From Pithys albifrons albifrons (Eukaryota; Chordata; Aves; Passeriformes; Thamnophilidae), in assembly GCF_047495875.1 (NCBI RefSeq), contig NC_092474.1, positions 16,947,851 to 17,011,850 of the forward strand: a stretch of 64,000 bases of DNA, written 5' to 3'. The notes under the pieces are model-generated. The model was not told where the DNA came from. It saw only the letters and a program-made list of their open reading frames with translations, and searched no databases. The position numbers and the translations under genes were made by a program. Below are positions 34,689 through 48,400 of this stretch, piece by piece. The stretch's first letter is position 1. The number at the start of each line of letters is the position of its first letter.

Positions 34689-37600
34689 GAATTCCAGACC
34701 AATGAAGATTCCTCCCTGGGAAAAGGTGCCAGGACGGAAAGCGATTGTTCTTTTTCTAGGGCTAATGGGGCCCCAAAATTGGCACCTGAGAGCCCAAGGC
34801 TGCCTCCTTTTCCCTGGGCGCAAAGCTCGATGGAGCGTTCCACGTGCGGGTCCGGGAAAGTGCCATTTTACAGCCCAGAATTCCAGACCTATGAAGATTC
34901 CTCAGAGGGAAAAGGTACCAGGAGGCAAAGCCATTGTGTATTTGGAATGCTAATTGGGCCCCATCATTGGCACCTGAGAGCCCAAGGCTGCCACCTTTTC
35001 CCTGGGTGCAAAGCTCGACGGTGCATACCCTGTGCGGGTCCGGGAAAGGGCCGTTTTTCAGCCCAGAATTCCAGACGGAAGTCGATTCCTCTCTGGGAAA
35101 AGGTGTCAGGACAGAAAGCCATTGTGCCTTTCCTAGGGGTAATGGGACCTCATCTTTGGCACCTGAGAGCCCAAGGCTGCCACCTTTTCCCTGGGCGCAA
35201 ATGTCGACGGCGCGTGCCACTTGCAAGTCCGGGAATGTGCCGTTTCTCATCCCAGAATTCCAGGCCAGCGAAGATTTCTCCCAGGGAAAATGTGCCAGGA
35301 CAGAAAGCGATTGTGCCTTTTCTAGGGTTAATGGGGCCCCAAAATTGGAAGCTGAGAGCCCAGGGCTGCCACATTTTACCTGGGCGCAAAGCTCGAAGAT
35401 GTGTGCCACATGCGGGTAAGGGAAAGAGCCGTTTTCAGCCCAGAATTCCAGACCAATGAAGATTCCTCCCAGGGAAAAGGTGCCAGGACAGAAAGCGATT
35501 GTTCTTTTTCTAGGGTTAATGGGGCTCCATTATTGGCACCTGAGAGCCCAAGGCTGCCACCTTTTGCCTGGGCACAAATCTCGACGGTGCGTTCCACTTG
35601 CAGGTCGGGGGAAGTGCCGTTATTCAGCCCAGAATTCCAGACGGACGAAAATTCCTCCCAGGGAAGAGGTGCCAGGACAGAAAGCAATTGTTATTTATCT
35701 AGTGTTAACGGGGACCCATTCTTGGCACCTGAGAGCCCAAGGCTGCCACCTCTTCCCTGGGCGCAAAGCCAGATGGTGCCTGCCACGTGCAGGTCAGAGA
35801 AAGTGCTTTGTTCAGCCCAGGATTCCAGACCAATGAAGACTCCTCCCAGGGAAAAGGCTCCCAGGACAGAAAGCCATTGAGCTTTTTGTAAAGGTAATGG
35901 GGCCCCATCATTGGCACCTGAGAGCCCAAGACTGCCACCTTTTCCCTGGACGCAAAGCTCGATGGTGCGTTCCACTTGCGGGTCCAGGAAAGTGCCGATT
36001 CTCAGACCAGAATTCCAAACCGATGAAGATTCCTCAGTGGGAAAAGGTGCCAGGACAGAAAGCCATTGTGCCTTTTGTAGGGGTAATGGGGCACCATCAT
36101 TGGCACCTGAGAGCCCAAGGCTGCCACCTTTTGCCTGGGCGCAAAGCTCGACGGTGCATACCCTGTGCGGGTCCGGGAAAGGGCCGTTTTTCAGCCCAGA
36201 ATTCCAGACGGAAGTCGATTCCTCTCTGGGAAAAGGTGTCAGGACAGAAAGCCATTGTGCCTTTCCTAGGGGTAATGGGACCTCATCTTTGGCACCTGAG
36301 AGCCCAAGGCTGCCACCTTTTCCCTGGGCGCAAATGTCGACGGCGCGTGCCACTTGCAAGTCCGGGAATGTGCCGTTTCTCATCCCAGAATTCCAGGCCA
36401 GCGAAGATTTCTCCCAGGGAAAATGTGCCAGGACAGAAAGCCATTGTGCCTTTTCTAGGGTTAATGGGGCCCCAAAATTGGCAGCTGAGAGCCCAGGGCT
36501 GCAACCTTTTCCCTGGGTGCAAAGCTCGACGGTGCGTGCCACATGCGGGTAAGGAAAAGAGCCGTTTTCAGGGCAGAATTCCAGACCAATGAAGATTCCT
36601 CCCAGGGAAAAGGTGCCAGGACAGAAAGCCATTGTTCTTTTTCTAGTGTTAACGGGGCCCCATCATTGGCACCTGAGAGCCCAAGGCTGCCACCTTTTGC
36701 CTGGGCGCAAATGTCGACGGCGCGTGCCACCTCCGGGTCAAGGGAAGTGCCATTTTTCAGCCCAGAATTCCAGAGGGACGAAGACACCTTCCAGGGAAAA
36801 GGTGCCAGGTCAGAAATCGAATTGTCCTTTTCTAGGGTCAATGGGGCCCCATCATTGGCACCTCAGAGTTCAAGGCTGACACCTTTTCCGTGGGCGCAAA
36901 CATCAACGGCGAGTACCACTTTCTTGTCTGGGAATGTGCCGTTTTTCAGCCCTCAATTCCAGACGGATGAAGACTCCTCACGGGGAAGAGGCTCCCAGGA
37001 CAGAAAGCGATTGTTCCATTTCTAGGGTTAATCGGGCCCCATCATTGGCACCTGAGAGCCCAAGGTTGCCTCCTATACCCTGGGCGCAAAGCTCGACCAT
37101 GCGTGTTACGTGAGGGTCCGGGAAATTGCCGTTTCTCATTCCAGAATTCCAGACCGATGAAGATTCCTCCCTGGGAAAAGGTGTCAGGACAGAAAGCGAT
37201 TGTTCCTATTATAGGGTTAATGGGGCTCCATCATTGACACCTGAGAGCCCAAGGCTGCAATCTTTTCCCTGAGCGCAAAGCTCGACGGTGCGTGCCACTT
37301 GCGGGTCCAGGAATGTGCTGTTTCTCATCCCAGAATTCGAGGCCGATGAAGATTTCTCCCAGGGAAAAGGTGCCAGGGCAGAAAGCAATTGTGCCTTTTC
37401 TAGGGTTAATGGGGCCCCAAAATTGACACCTGAGAGCCCAAGGCTGCCACCTTTTCCTTGCGCGCAAAGCTCGACGGAGCGTTCCACGTGCAGATCCAGG
37501 AAAGTGCCATTTTTCAGCCCAGAATTCCAGACCTATGAAGATTCCTCAGAGGGAAAAGGTAGCAGGAGACAAAGCCATTGTGTATTTGGAATGCTAATTG

Positions 37601-40352
37601 GGCCCCATCATTGGCACCTGAGAGCCCAAGGCTGCCACCTTTTCCCTGGGTGCAAAGCTCGACGGTGCATACCCTGTGCAGGTCCGGGAAAGGGCCGTTT
37701 TTCAGCCCAGAATTCCAGACGGAAGTCGATTCCTCTCTGGGAAAAAGTGTCAGGACAGAAAGCCATTGTGCCTTTTCTAGGGGTAATGGGACCTCATCTT
37801 TGGCACCTGAGAGCCCAAGGCTGCCACCTTTTCCCTGGGCGCAAATGTCGACGGCGCGTGCCACTTGCAAGTCCGGGAATGTGCCGTTTCTCATCCCAGA
37901 ATTCCAGGCCAGCGAAGATTTCTCCCAGGGAAAATGTGCCAGGACAGAAAGCGATTGTGCCTTCTCTAGGGTTAATGGGGCCCCAAAATTGGCAGCTGAG
38001 AGCCCAGGGCTGCCACCATTTCCCTGGGCGCAAAGCTCGACGGTGCGTGCCACATGCGGGTAAGGGAAAGAGCCGTTTTCAGGGCAGAATTCCAGACCAA
38101 TGAAGATTCCTCCCTGGGAAAAGGTGCCAGGACAGAAAGCCATTGTGCTTTTTGTAAAGGTAATGGGGCCCCATCATTGGCACCTGAGAGCCCAAGACTG
38201 CCACCTTTTCCCTGGACACAAAGCTCGATGGTGCGTTCCACTTGCGGGTCCAGGAAAGTGCCGATTCTCAGACCAGAATTCCAAACCGATGAAGATTCCT
38301 CAGTGGGAAAAGGTGCCAGGACAGAAAGCCATTGTGCCTTTTGTAGGGGTAATGGGGCACCATCATTGGCACCTCAGAGCCCAAGGCTGCCACCTTTTGC
38401 CTGGGCGCAAATGTCGACGGCGCGTGCCACTTTCGGGTCCGGGGAAGTGCCATTTTTCAGCCCAGAATTCCAGACCTATGAAGATTCCTCAGAGGGAAAA
38501 GGTACCAGGAGACAAAGCCATTGTGTATTTTGTAATGCTAATTGGGCCCCATCATTGGCACCTGTGAGCCCAAGGCTGCCACCTTTTCCCTGGGTGCAAA
38601 GCTCGACGGTGCATACCCTGTGCGGGTCCGGGAAAGGGCCGTTTTTCAGCCCAGAATTCCAGACGGAAGTCGATTCCTCTCTGGGAAAAGGTGTCAGGAC
38701 AGAAAGCGATTGTTCCTTTTCTAGGAGTAATGGGGCTCCATCATTGACACCTGAGAGCCCAAGGCTGCAACCTTTTCCCTGAGCATAAAGCTCGACGGTG
38801 CGTGCCACTTGCGGGTCCAGGAATGTGCTGTTTCTCATCCCAGAATTCGAGGCCGATGAAGATTTCTCCCAGGGAAAAGGTGCCAGGACAGAAAGCAATT
38901 GTGCCTTTTCTAGGGTTAATGGGGCCCCAAAATTGACACCTGAGAGCCCAAGGCTGCCACCTTTTCCCTGGGCGCAAAGCTCGACGGAGCGTTCCACGTG
39001 CAGATCCAGGAAAGTGCCATTTTTCAGCCCAGAATTCCAGACCTATGAAGATTCCTCAGAGGGAAAAGGTACCAGGAGACAAAGCCATTGTGTATTTGTA
39101 ATGCTAATTGGGCCCCATCATTGGCACCTGAGAGCCCAAGGCTGCCACCTTTTCCCTGGGCGCAAATGTCGACGGCGCGTGCCACTTGCAAGTCCGGGAA
39201 TGTGCCGTTTCTCATCCCAGAATTCCAGGCCAGCGAAGATTTCTCCCAGGGAAGAGGTGCCAGGACAGAAAGCCATTCTGCCTTTTGTAGGGGTAATGGG
39301 GCCCCAAAATTGGCAGCTGAGAGCCCAGGGCTGCCACCTTTACCCTGGGCGCAAAGCTCGACGGTGCGTGGCACATGCGGGTAAGGGAAAGAGCCGTTTT
39401 CAGCCCAGAATTCCAGACCAATGAAGATTCCTCCCAGGGAAAAAGTGCCAGGACAGAAAGCCATTGTGTTTTTTGTAAAGGTAATGGGGCCCCATCATTG
39501 GCACCAGAGAGTCCAAGACTGCCACCTTTTCCCTGGACGCAAAGCTCGATGGTGCGTTCCACTTGCGGGTCCAGGATAGTGCCGATTCTCAGACCAGAAT
39601 TCCAAACCGATGAAGATTCCACCCTGGGAAAAGGTGCCAGGACAGAAAGCCATTGTGCCTTTTGTAGGGGTAATGGGGCACCATCATTGGCACCTGAGAG
39701 CCCAAGGCTGCCCCCTTTTCCCTGGGCGCAAAGCTCGACAGTGTGTACCTTTTGCGGGTTTAGGGCAGTGCCATTTCTGAACCCAGATTTCCAGACGGAC
39801 GAAGATTCCTCCCTGGGAAAAGGTGCCAGGACAAAAAGAAAGTGTTATTTTTCTAGCGTTAACGGGGCCCAATCATTGGCACCTGAGAGCCCAAGGCTGC
39901 CACCTTTTGCCTGGGCGCAAAGCTCGACGGTGCGTGTCACATGGGGGTAAGGGAAAGTGCCGTTTTTCAGCCCTCAATTCCAGAGGGATGAAGACTCCTC
40001 ACAGGGAAGAGGCTCCCAGGACAGAAAGCGATTGTTCCATTTCTAGGGTTAATCGGGCCCCATCATTGGCACCTGAGAGCCCAAGGCTGCCCCCTTTTCC
40101 CTGGGCGCAAAGCTCGACGGCGCGTGCCACTTGCAAGTCCGGGAATGTGCCGTTTCTCATCCCAGAATTCCAGGCCAGCGAAGATTTCTCCCAGGGAAAA
40201 GGTGCCGGCACAGAAAACGATTGTGCCTTTTCTAGGATTATTGGGGCCCCAAAATTGGCAGCTGAGAGCCCAGGGCTGCCACCTTTTGCCTGGGCGCAAA
40301 GCTCGACGGTGCGTGTCACATGGGGGTAAGGGAAAGAGCCGTTTTCAGCCCA
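34689..40352. repeat. 32-mer higher-order repeat, unit U1 (30 monomers, 5664 bp)
   Basis: First unit of the second higher-order repeat. It matches U2 at an offset of 7740 bp up to about 36.12 kb and 8119 bp after that. The 379-bp change equals two missing monomers: the M5-M6 pair that follows M3 in other units is absent, and M3 (36010) runs straight into M10 (36199). U1 keeps GAATTC at 36010, where U2 to U4 have GAATTG. The match to later units extends slightly left of this start, to about 34.29 kb, covering M6 and M11. Confidence 0.9.
39951..39970. other. Higher-order repeat junction: M12 flank fused to M6
   Basis: GTCACATGGGGGTAAGGG (M12 flank) is followed by AAAGTGCCGTTTTTCAGCCC and CTCAATTCC (M6). 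At the left edge of the family, around 34.28 kb, the same M6 has its normal flank, TTTCTTGTCCGGGAAAGTGCC. The shared GGGAAAGTGCC or GGGAAAGAGCC tract is the likely exchange point. The fused form recurs at about 42.03, 48.07 and 54.11 kb. Confidence 0.75.
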
Positions 40353-42428
40353 GAATTCCAGACCAATGAAGATTCCTCCCTGGGAAAAGGTGCCAGGACG
40401 GAAAGCGATTGTTCTTTTTCTAGGGCTAATGGGGCCCCAAAATTGGCACCTGAGAGCCCAAGGCTGCCTCCTTTTGCCTGGGCGCAAAGCTCGATGGAGC
40501 GTTCCACGTGCGGGTCCGGGAAACTGCCATTTTACAGCCCAGAATTCCAGACCTATGAAGATTCCTCAGAGGGAAAAGGTACCAGGAGGCAAAGCCATTG
40601 TGTATTTGGAATGCTAATTGGGCCCCATCATTGGCACCTGAGAGCCCAAGGCTGCCACCTTTTCCCTGGGTGCAAAGCTCGATGGTGCATACCCTGTGCG
40701 GGTCCGGGAAAGGGCCGTTTTTCAGCCCAGAATTCCAGACGGAAGTCGATTCCTCTCTGGGAAAAGGTGTCAGGACAGAAAGCGATTGTTCCTTTTCTAG
40801 GAGTAATGGGGCTCCATCATTGACACCTGAGAGCCCAAGGCTGCAACCTTTTCCCTGAGCATAAAGCTCGACGGTGCGTGCCACTTGCGGGTCCAGGAAT
40901 GTGCTGTTTCTCATCCCAGAATTCGAGGCCGATGAAGATTTCTCCCAGGGAAAAGGTGTCAGGACAGAAAGCAATTGTGCCTTTTCTAGGGTTAATGGGG
41001 CCCCAAAATTGACACCTGAGAGCCCAAGGCTGCCACCTTTTCCCTGGGCGCAAAGCTCGACGGAGCGTTCCACGTGCAGATCCAGGAAAGTGCCATTTTT
41101 CAGCCCAGAATTCCAGACCTATGAAGATTCCTCAGAGGGAAAAGGTACCAGGAGACAAAGCCATTGTGTATTTGTAATGCTAATTGGGCCCCATCATTGG
41201 CACCTGAGAGCCCAAGGCTGCCACCTTTTCCCTGGGCGCAAATGTCGACGGCGCGTGCCACTTGCAAGTCCGGGAATGTGCCGTTTCTCATCCCAGAATT
41301 CCAGGCCAGCGAAGATTTCTCCCAGGGAAGAGGTGCCAGGACAGAAAGCGATTGTGCCTTCTCTAGGGTTAATGGGGCCCCAAAATTGGCAGCTGAGAGC
41401 CCAGGGCTGCCACCTTTACCCTGGGCGCAAAGCTCGACGGTGCGTGGCACATGCGGGTAAGGGAAAGAGCCGTTTTCAGCCCAGAATTCCAGACCAATGA
41501 AGATTCCTCCCAGGGAAAAAGTGCCAGGACAGAAAGCCATTGTGTTTTTTGTAAAGGTAATGGGGCCCCATCATTGGCACCAGAGAGTCCAAGACTGCCA
41601 CCTTTTCCCTGGACGCAAAGCTCGATGGTGCGTTCCACTTGCGGGTCCAGGATAGTGCCGATTCTCAGACCAGAATTCCAAACCGATGAAGATTCCACCC
41701 TGGGAAAAGGTGCCAGGACAGAAAGCCATTGTGCCTTTTGTAGGGGTAATGGGGCACCATCATTGGCACCTGAGAGCCCAAGGCTGCCCCCTTTTCCCTG
41801 GGCGCAAAGCTCGACAGTGTGTACCTTTTGCGGGTTTAGGGCAGTGCCATTTCTGAACCCAGATTTCCAGACGGACGAAGATTCCTCCCTGGGAAAAGGT
41901 GCCAGGACAAAAAGAAAGTGTTATTTTTCTAGCGTTAACGGGGCCCAATCATTGGCACCTGAGAGCCCAAGGCTGCCACCTTTTGCCTGGGCGCAAAGCT
42001 CGACGGTGCGTGTCACATGGGGGTAAGGGAAAGTGCCGTTTTTCAGCCCTCAATTCCAGAGGGATGAAGACTCCTCACAGGGAAGAGGCTCCCAGGACAG
42101 AAAGCGATTGTTCCATTTCTAGGGTTAATCGGGCCCCATCATTGGCACCTGAGAGCCCAAGGCTGCCCCCTTTTCCCTGGGCGCAAAGCTCGACGGCGCG
42201 TGCCACTTGCAAGTCCGGGAATGTGCCGTTTCTCATCCCAGAATTCCAGGCCAGCGAAGATTTCTCCCAGGGAAAAGGTGCCGGCACAGAAAACGATTGT
42301 GCCTTTTCTAGGATTATTGGGGCCCCAAAATTGGCAGCTGAGAGCCCAGGGCTGCCACCTTTTGCCTGGGCGCAAAGCTCGACGGTGCGTGTCACATGGG
42401 GGTAAGGGAAAGAGCCGTTTTCAGCCCA
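40353..42428. repeat. Truncated 11-monomer unit (2076 bp) between U1 and U2
   Basis: Eleven monomers in the order M12-9-10-8-9-11-12-3-4-(12/6)-11. These correspond to monomers 1 to 3 and 25 to 32 of the 32-mer. The left part matches U2 at +2076 and the right part matches U1 at -2076. The switch falls within M10 between about 40.62 and 40.78 kb, where unit positions 3 and 24 are both M10. This is what unequal exchange between two M10 monomers of one unit would leave. Confidence 0.9.
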
Positions 42429-45400
42429 GAATTCCAGACCAATGAAGATTCCTCCCTGGGAAAAGGTGCCAGGACGGAAAGCGATTGTTCTTTTTCTAGG
42501 GCTAATGGGGCCCCAAAATTGGCACCTGAGAGCCCAAGGCTGCCTCCTTTTCCCTGGGCGCAAAGCTCGATGGAGCGTTCCACGTGCGGGTCCGGGAAAG
42601 TGCCATTTTACAGCCCAGAATTCCAGACCTATGAAGATTCCTCAGAGGGAAAAGGTACCAGGAGGCAAAGCCATTGTGTATTTGGAATGCTAATTGGGCC
42701 CCATCATTGGCACCTGAGAGCCCAAGGCTGCCACCTTTTCCCTGGGTGCAAAGCTCGACGGTGCATACCCTGTGCGGGTCCGGGAAAGGGCCGTTTTTCA
42801 GCCCAGAATTCCAGACGGAAGTCGATTCCTCTCTGGGAAAAGGTGTCAGGACAGAAAGCCATTGTGCCTTTCCTAGGGGTAATGGGACCTCATCTTTGGC
42901 ACCTGAGAGCCCAAGGCTGCCACCTTTTCCCTGGGCGCAAATGTCGACGGCGCGTGCCACTTGCAAGTCCGGGAATGTGCCGTTTCTCATCCCAGAATTC
43001 CAGGCCAGCGAAGATTTCTCCCAGGGAAAATGTGCCAGGACAGAAAGCGATTGTGCCTTTTCTAGGGTTAATGGGGCCCCAAAATTGGAAGCTGAGAGCC
43101 CAGGGCTGCCACATTTTACCTGGGCGCAAAGCTCGAAGATGTGTGCCACATGCGGGTAAGGGAAAGAGCCGTTTTCAGCCCAGAATTCCAGACCAATGAA
43201 GATTCCTCCCAGGGAAAAGGTGCCAGGACAGAAAGCGATTGTTCTTTTTCTAGGGTTAATGGGGCTCCATTATTGGCACCTGAGAGCCCAAGGCTGCCAC
43301 CTTTTGCCTGGGCACAAATCTCGACGGTGCGTTCCACTTGCAGGTCGGGGGAAGTGCCGTTATTCAGCCCAGAATTCCAGACGGACGAAAATTCCTCCCA
43401 GGGAAGAGGTGCCAGGACAGAAAGCAATTGTTATTTATCTAGTGTTAACGGGGACCCATTCTTGGCACCTGAGAGCCCAAGGCTGCCACCTCTTCCCTGG
43501 GCGCAAAGCCAGATGGTGCCTGCCACGTGCAGGTCAGAGAAAGTGCTTTGTTCAGCCCAGGATTCCAGACCAATGAAGACTCCTCCCAGGGAAAAGGCTC
43601 CCAGGACAGAAAGCCATTGAGCTTTTTGTAAAGGTAATGGGGCCCCATCATTGGCACCTGAGAGCCCAAGACTGCCACCTTTTCCCTGGACGCAAAGCTC
43701 GATGGTGCGTTCCACTTGCGGGTCCAGGAAAGTGCCGATTCTCAGACCAGAATTGCAAACCGATGAAGATTCCTCAGTGGGAAAAGGTGCCAGGACAGAA
43801 AGCCATTGTGCCTTTTGTAGGGGTAATGGGGCACCATCATTGGCACCTGAGAGCCCAAGGCTGCCACCTTTTGCCTGGGCGCAAATGTCGACGGCGCGTG
43901 CCACCTCCGGGTCCGGGGAAGTGCCATTTTTCAGCCCAGAATTCCAGACGGACGAAGACACCTCCCAGGGAAAAGGTGCCAGGTCAGAAATCGAATTGTC
44001 CTTTTCTAGGGTCAATGGTGCCCCATCATTGGCACCTCAGAGTTCAAGGCTGCCACCTTTTCCGTGGGCGCAAACATCAACGGCGCGTACCACTTTCTTG
44101 TCCGGGAAAGTGCCGTTTTTCAGACCTCAATTCCAGACGGATGAAGACTCCTCACAGGGAAGAGGCTCCCAGGACAGAAAGCGATTGTTCCATTTCTAGG
44201 GTTAATCGGGCCCCATCATTGGCACCTGAGAGCCCAAGGTTGCCTCCTATACCCTGGGCGCAAAGCTCGACGGTGCATACCCTGTGCGGGTCCGGGAAAG
44301 GGCCGTTTTTCAGCCCAGAATTCCAGACGGAAGTCGATTCCTCTCTGGGAAAAGGTGTCAGGACAGAAAGCCATTGTGCCTTTTCTAGGGGTAATGGGAC
44401 CTCATCTTTGGCACCTGAGAGCCCAAGGCTGCCACCTTTTCCCTGGGCGCAAATGTCGACGGCGCGTGCCACTTGCAAGTCCGGGAATGTGCCGTTTCTC
44501 ATCCCAGAATTCCAGGCCAGCGAAGATTTCTCCCAGGGAAAATGTGCCAGGACAGAAAGCCATTGTGCCTTTTCTAGGGTTAATGCGGCCCCAAAATTGG
44601 CAGCTGAGAGCCCAGGGCTGCAACCTTTTCCCTGGGTGCAAAGCTCGACGGTGCGTGCCACATGCGGGTAAGGAAAAGAGCCGTTTTCAGGGCAGAATTC
44701 CAGACCAATGAAGATTCCTCCCAGGGAAAAGGTGCCAGGACAGAAAGCCATTGTTCTTTTTCTAGTGTTAACGGGGCCCCATCATTGGCACCTGAGAGCC
44801 CAAGGCTGCCACCTTTTGCCTGGGCGCAAATGTCGACGGCGCGTGCCACCTCCGGGTCAAGGGAAGTGCCATTTTTCAGCCCAGAATTCCAGACGGACGA
44901 AGACACCTTCCAGGGAAAAGGTGCCAGGTCAGAAATCGAATTGTCCTTTTCTAGGGTCAATGGGGCCCCATCATTGGCACCTCAGAGTTCAAGGCTGACA
45001 CCTTTTCCGTGGGCGCAAACATCAACGGCGAGTACCACTTTCTTGTCTGGGAATGTGCCGTTTTTCAGCCCTCAATTCCAGACGGATGAAGACTCCTCAC
45101 GGGGAAGAGGCTCCCAGGACAGAAAGCGATTGTTCCATTTCTAGGGTTAATCGGGCCCCATCATTGGCACCTGAGAGCCCAAGGTTGCCTCCTATACCCT
45201 GGGCACAAAGCTCGACCATGCGTGTTACGTGAGGGTCCGGGAAATTGCCGTTTCTCATTCCAGAATTCCAGACCGATGAAGATTCCTCCCTGGGAAAAGG
45301 TGTCAGGACAGAAAGCGATTGTTCCTTTTATAGGGTTAATGGGGCTCCATCATTGACACCTGAGAGCCCAAGGCTGCAATCTTTTCCCTGAGCGCAAAGC

Positions 45401-48400
45401 TCGACGGTGCGTGCCACTTGCGGGTCCAGGAATGTGCTGTTTCTCATCCCAGAATTCGAGGCCGATGAAGATTTCTCCCAGGGAAAAGGTGCCAGGGCAG
45501 AAAGCAATTGTGCCTTTTCTAGGGTTAATGGGGCCCCAAAATTGACACCTGAGAGCCCAAGGCTGCCACCTTTTCCTTGCGCGCAAAGCTCGACGGAGCG
45601 TTCCACGTGCAGATCCAGGAAAGTGCCATTTTTCAGCCCAGAATTCCAGACCTATGAAGATTCCTCAGAGGGAAAAGGTACCAGGAGACAAAGCCATTGT
45701 GTATTTGGAATGCTAATTGGGCCCCATCATTGGCACCTGAGAGCCCAAGGCTGCCACCTTTTCCCTGGGTGCAAAGCTCGACGGTGCATACCCTGTGCAG
45801 GTCCGGGAAAGGGCCGTTTTTCAGCCCAGAATTCCAGACGGAAGTCGATTCCTCTCTGGGAAAAAGTGTCAGGACAGAAAGCCATTGTGCCTTTTCTAGG
45901 GGTAATGGGACCTCATCTTTGGCACCTGAGAGCCCAAGGCTGCCACCTTTTCCCTGGGCGCAAATGTCGACGGCGCGTGCCACTTGCAAGTCCGGGAATG
46001 TGCCGTTTCTCATCCCAGAATTCCAGGCCAGCGAAGATTTCTCCCAGGGAAAATGTGCCAGGACAGAAAGCGATTGTGCCTTCTCTAGGGTTAATGGGGC
46101 CCCAAAATTGGCAGCTGAGAGCCCAGGGCTGCCACCATTTCCCTGGGCGCAAAGCTCGACGGTGCGTGCCACATGCGGGTAAGGGAAAGAGCCGTTTTCA
46201 GGGCAGAATTCCAGACCAATGAAGATTCCTCCCTGGGAAAAGGTGCCAGGACAGAAAGCCATTGTGCTTTTTGTAAAGGTAATGGGGCCCCATCATTGGC
46301 ACCTGAGACCCCAAGACTGCCACCTTTTCCCTGGACACAAAGCTCGATGGTGCGTTCCACTTGCGGGTCCAGGAAAGTGCCGATTCTCAGACCAGAATTC
46401 CAAACCGATGAAGATTCCTCAGTGGGAAAAGGTGCCAGGACAGAAAGCCATTGTGCCTTTTGTAGGGGTAATGGGGCACCATCATTGGCACCTCAGAGCC
46501 CAAGGCTGCCACCTTTTGCCTGGGCGCAAATGTCGACGGCGCGTGCCACTTTCGGGTCCGGGGAAGTGCCATTTTTCAGCCCAGAATTCCAGACCTATGA
46601 AGATTCCTCAGAGGGAAAAGGTACCAGGAGACAAAGCCATTGTGTATTTTGTAATGCTAATTGGGCCCCATCATTGGCACCTGTGAGCCCAAGGCTGCCA
46701 CCTTTTCCCTGGGTGCAAAGCTCGACGGTGCATACCCTGTGCGGGTCCGGGAAAGGGCCGTTTTTCAGCCCAGAATTCCAGACGGAAGTCGATTCCTCTC
46801 TGGGAAAAGGTGTCAGGACAGAAAGCGATTGTTCCTTTTCTAGGAGTAATGGGGCTCCATCATTGACACCTGAGAGCCCAAGGCTGCAACCTTTTCCCTG
46901 AGCATAAAGCTCGACGGTGCGTGCCACTTGCGGGTCCAGGAATGTGCTGTTTCTCATCCCAGAATTCGAGGCCGATGAAGATTTCTCCCAGGGAAAAGGT
47001 GCCAGGACAGAAAGCAATTGTGCCTTTTCTAGGGTTAATGGGGCCCCAAAATTGACACCTGAGAGCCCAAGGCTGCCACCTTTTCCCTGGGCGCAAAGCT
47101 CGACGGAGCGTTCCACGTGCAGATCCAGGAAAGTGCCATTTTTCAGCCCAGAATTCCAGACCTATGAAGATTCCTCAGAGGGAAAAGGTACCAGGAGACA
47201 AAGCCATTGTGTATTTGTAATGCTAATTGGGCCCCATCATTGGCACCTGAGAGCCCAAGGCTGCCACCTTTTCCCTGGGCGCAAATGTCGACGGCGCGTG
47301 CCACTTGCAAGTCCGGGAATGTGCCGTTTCTCATCCCAGAATTCCAGGCCAGCGAAGATTTCTCCCAGGGAAGAGGTGCCAGGACAGAAAGCGATTGTGC
47401 CTTCTCTAGGGTTAATGGGGCCCCAAAATTGGCAGCTGAGAGCCCAGGGCTGCCACCTTTACCCTGGGCGCAAAGCTCGACGGTGCGTGGCACATGCGGG
47501 TAAGGGAAAGAGCCGTTTTCAGCCCAGAATTCCAGACCAATGAAGATTCCTCCCAGGGAAAAAGTGCCAGGACAGAAAGCCATTGTGTTTTTTGTAAAGG
47601 TAATGGGGCCCCATCATTGGCACCAGAGAGTCCAAGACTGCCACCTTTTCCCTGGACGCAAAGCTCGATGGTGCGTTCCACTTGCGGGTCCAGGATAGTG
47701 CCGATTCTCAGACCAGAATTCCAAACCGATGAAGATTCCACCCTGGGAAAAGGTGCCAGGACAGAAAGCCATTGTGCCTTTTGTAGGGGTAATGGGGCAC
47801 CATCATTGGCACCTGAGAGCCCAAGGCTGCCCCCTTTTCCCTGGGCGCAAAGCTCGACAGTGTGTACCTTTTGCGGGTTTAGGGCAGTGCCATTTCTGAA
47901 CCCAGATTTCCAGATGGACGAAGATTCCTCCCTGGGAAAAGGTGCCAGGACAAAAAGAAAGTGTTATTTTTCTAGCGTTAACGGGGCCCAATCATTGGCA
48001 CCTGAGAGCCCAAGGCTGCCACCTTTTGCCTGGGCGCAAAGCTCGACGGTGCGTGTCACATGGGGGTAAGGGAAAGTGCCGTTTTTCAGCCCTCAATTCC
48101 AGAGGGATGAAGACTCCTCACAGGGAAGAGGCTCCCAGGACAGAAAGCGATTGTTCCATTTCTAGGGTTAATCGGGCCCCATCATTGGCACCTGAGAGCC
48201 CAAGGCTGCCCCCTTTTCCCTGGGCGCAAAGCTCGACGGCGCGTGCCACTTGCAAGTCCGGGAATGTGCCGTTTCTCATCCCAGAATTCCAGGCCAGCGA
48301 AGATTTCTCCCAGGGAAAAGGTGCCGGCACAGAAAACGATTGTGCCTTTTCTAGGATTATTGGGGCCCCAAAATTGGCAGCTGAGAGCCCAGGGCTGCCA

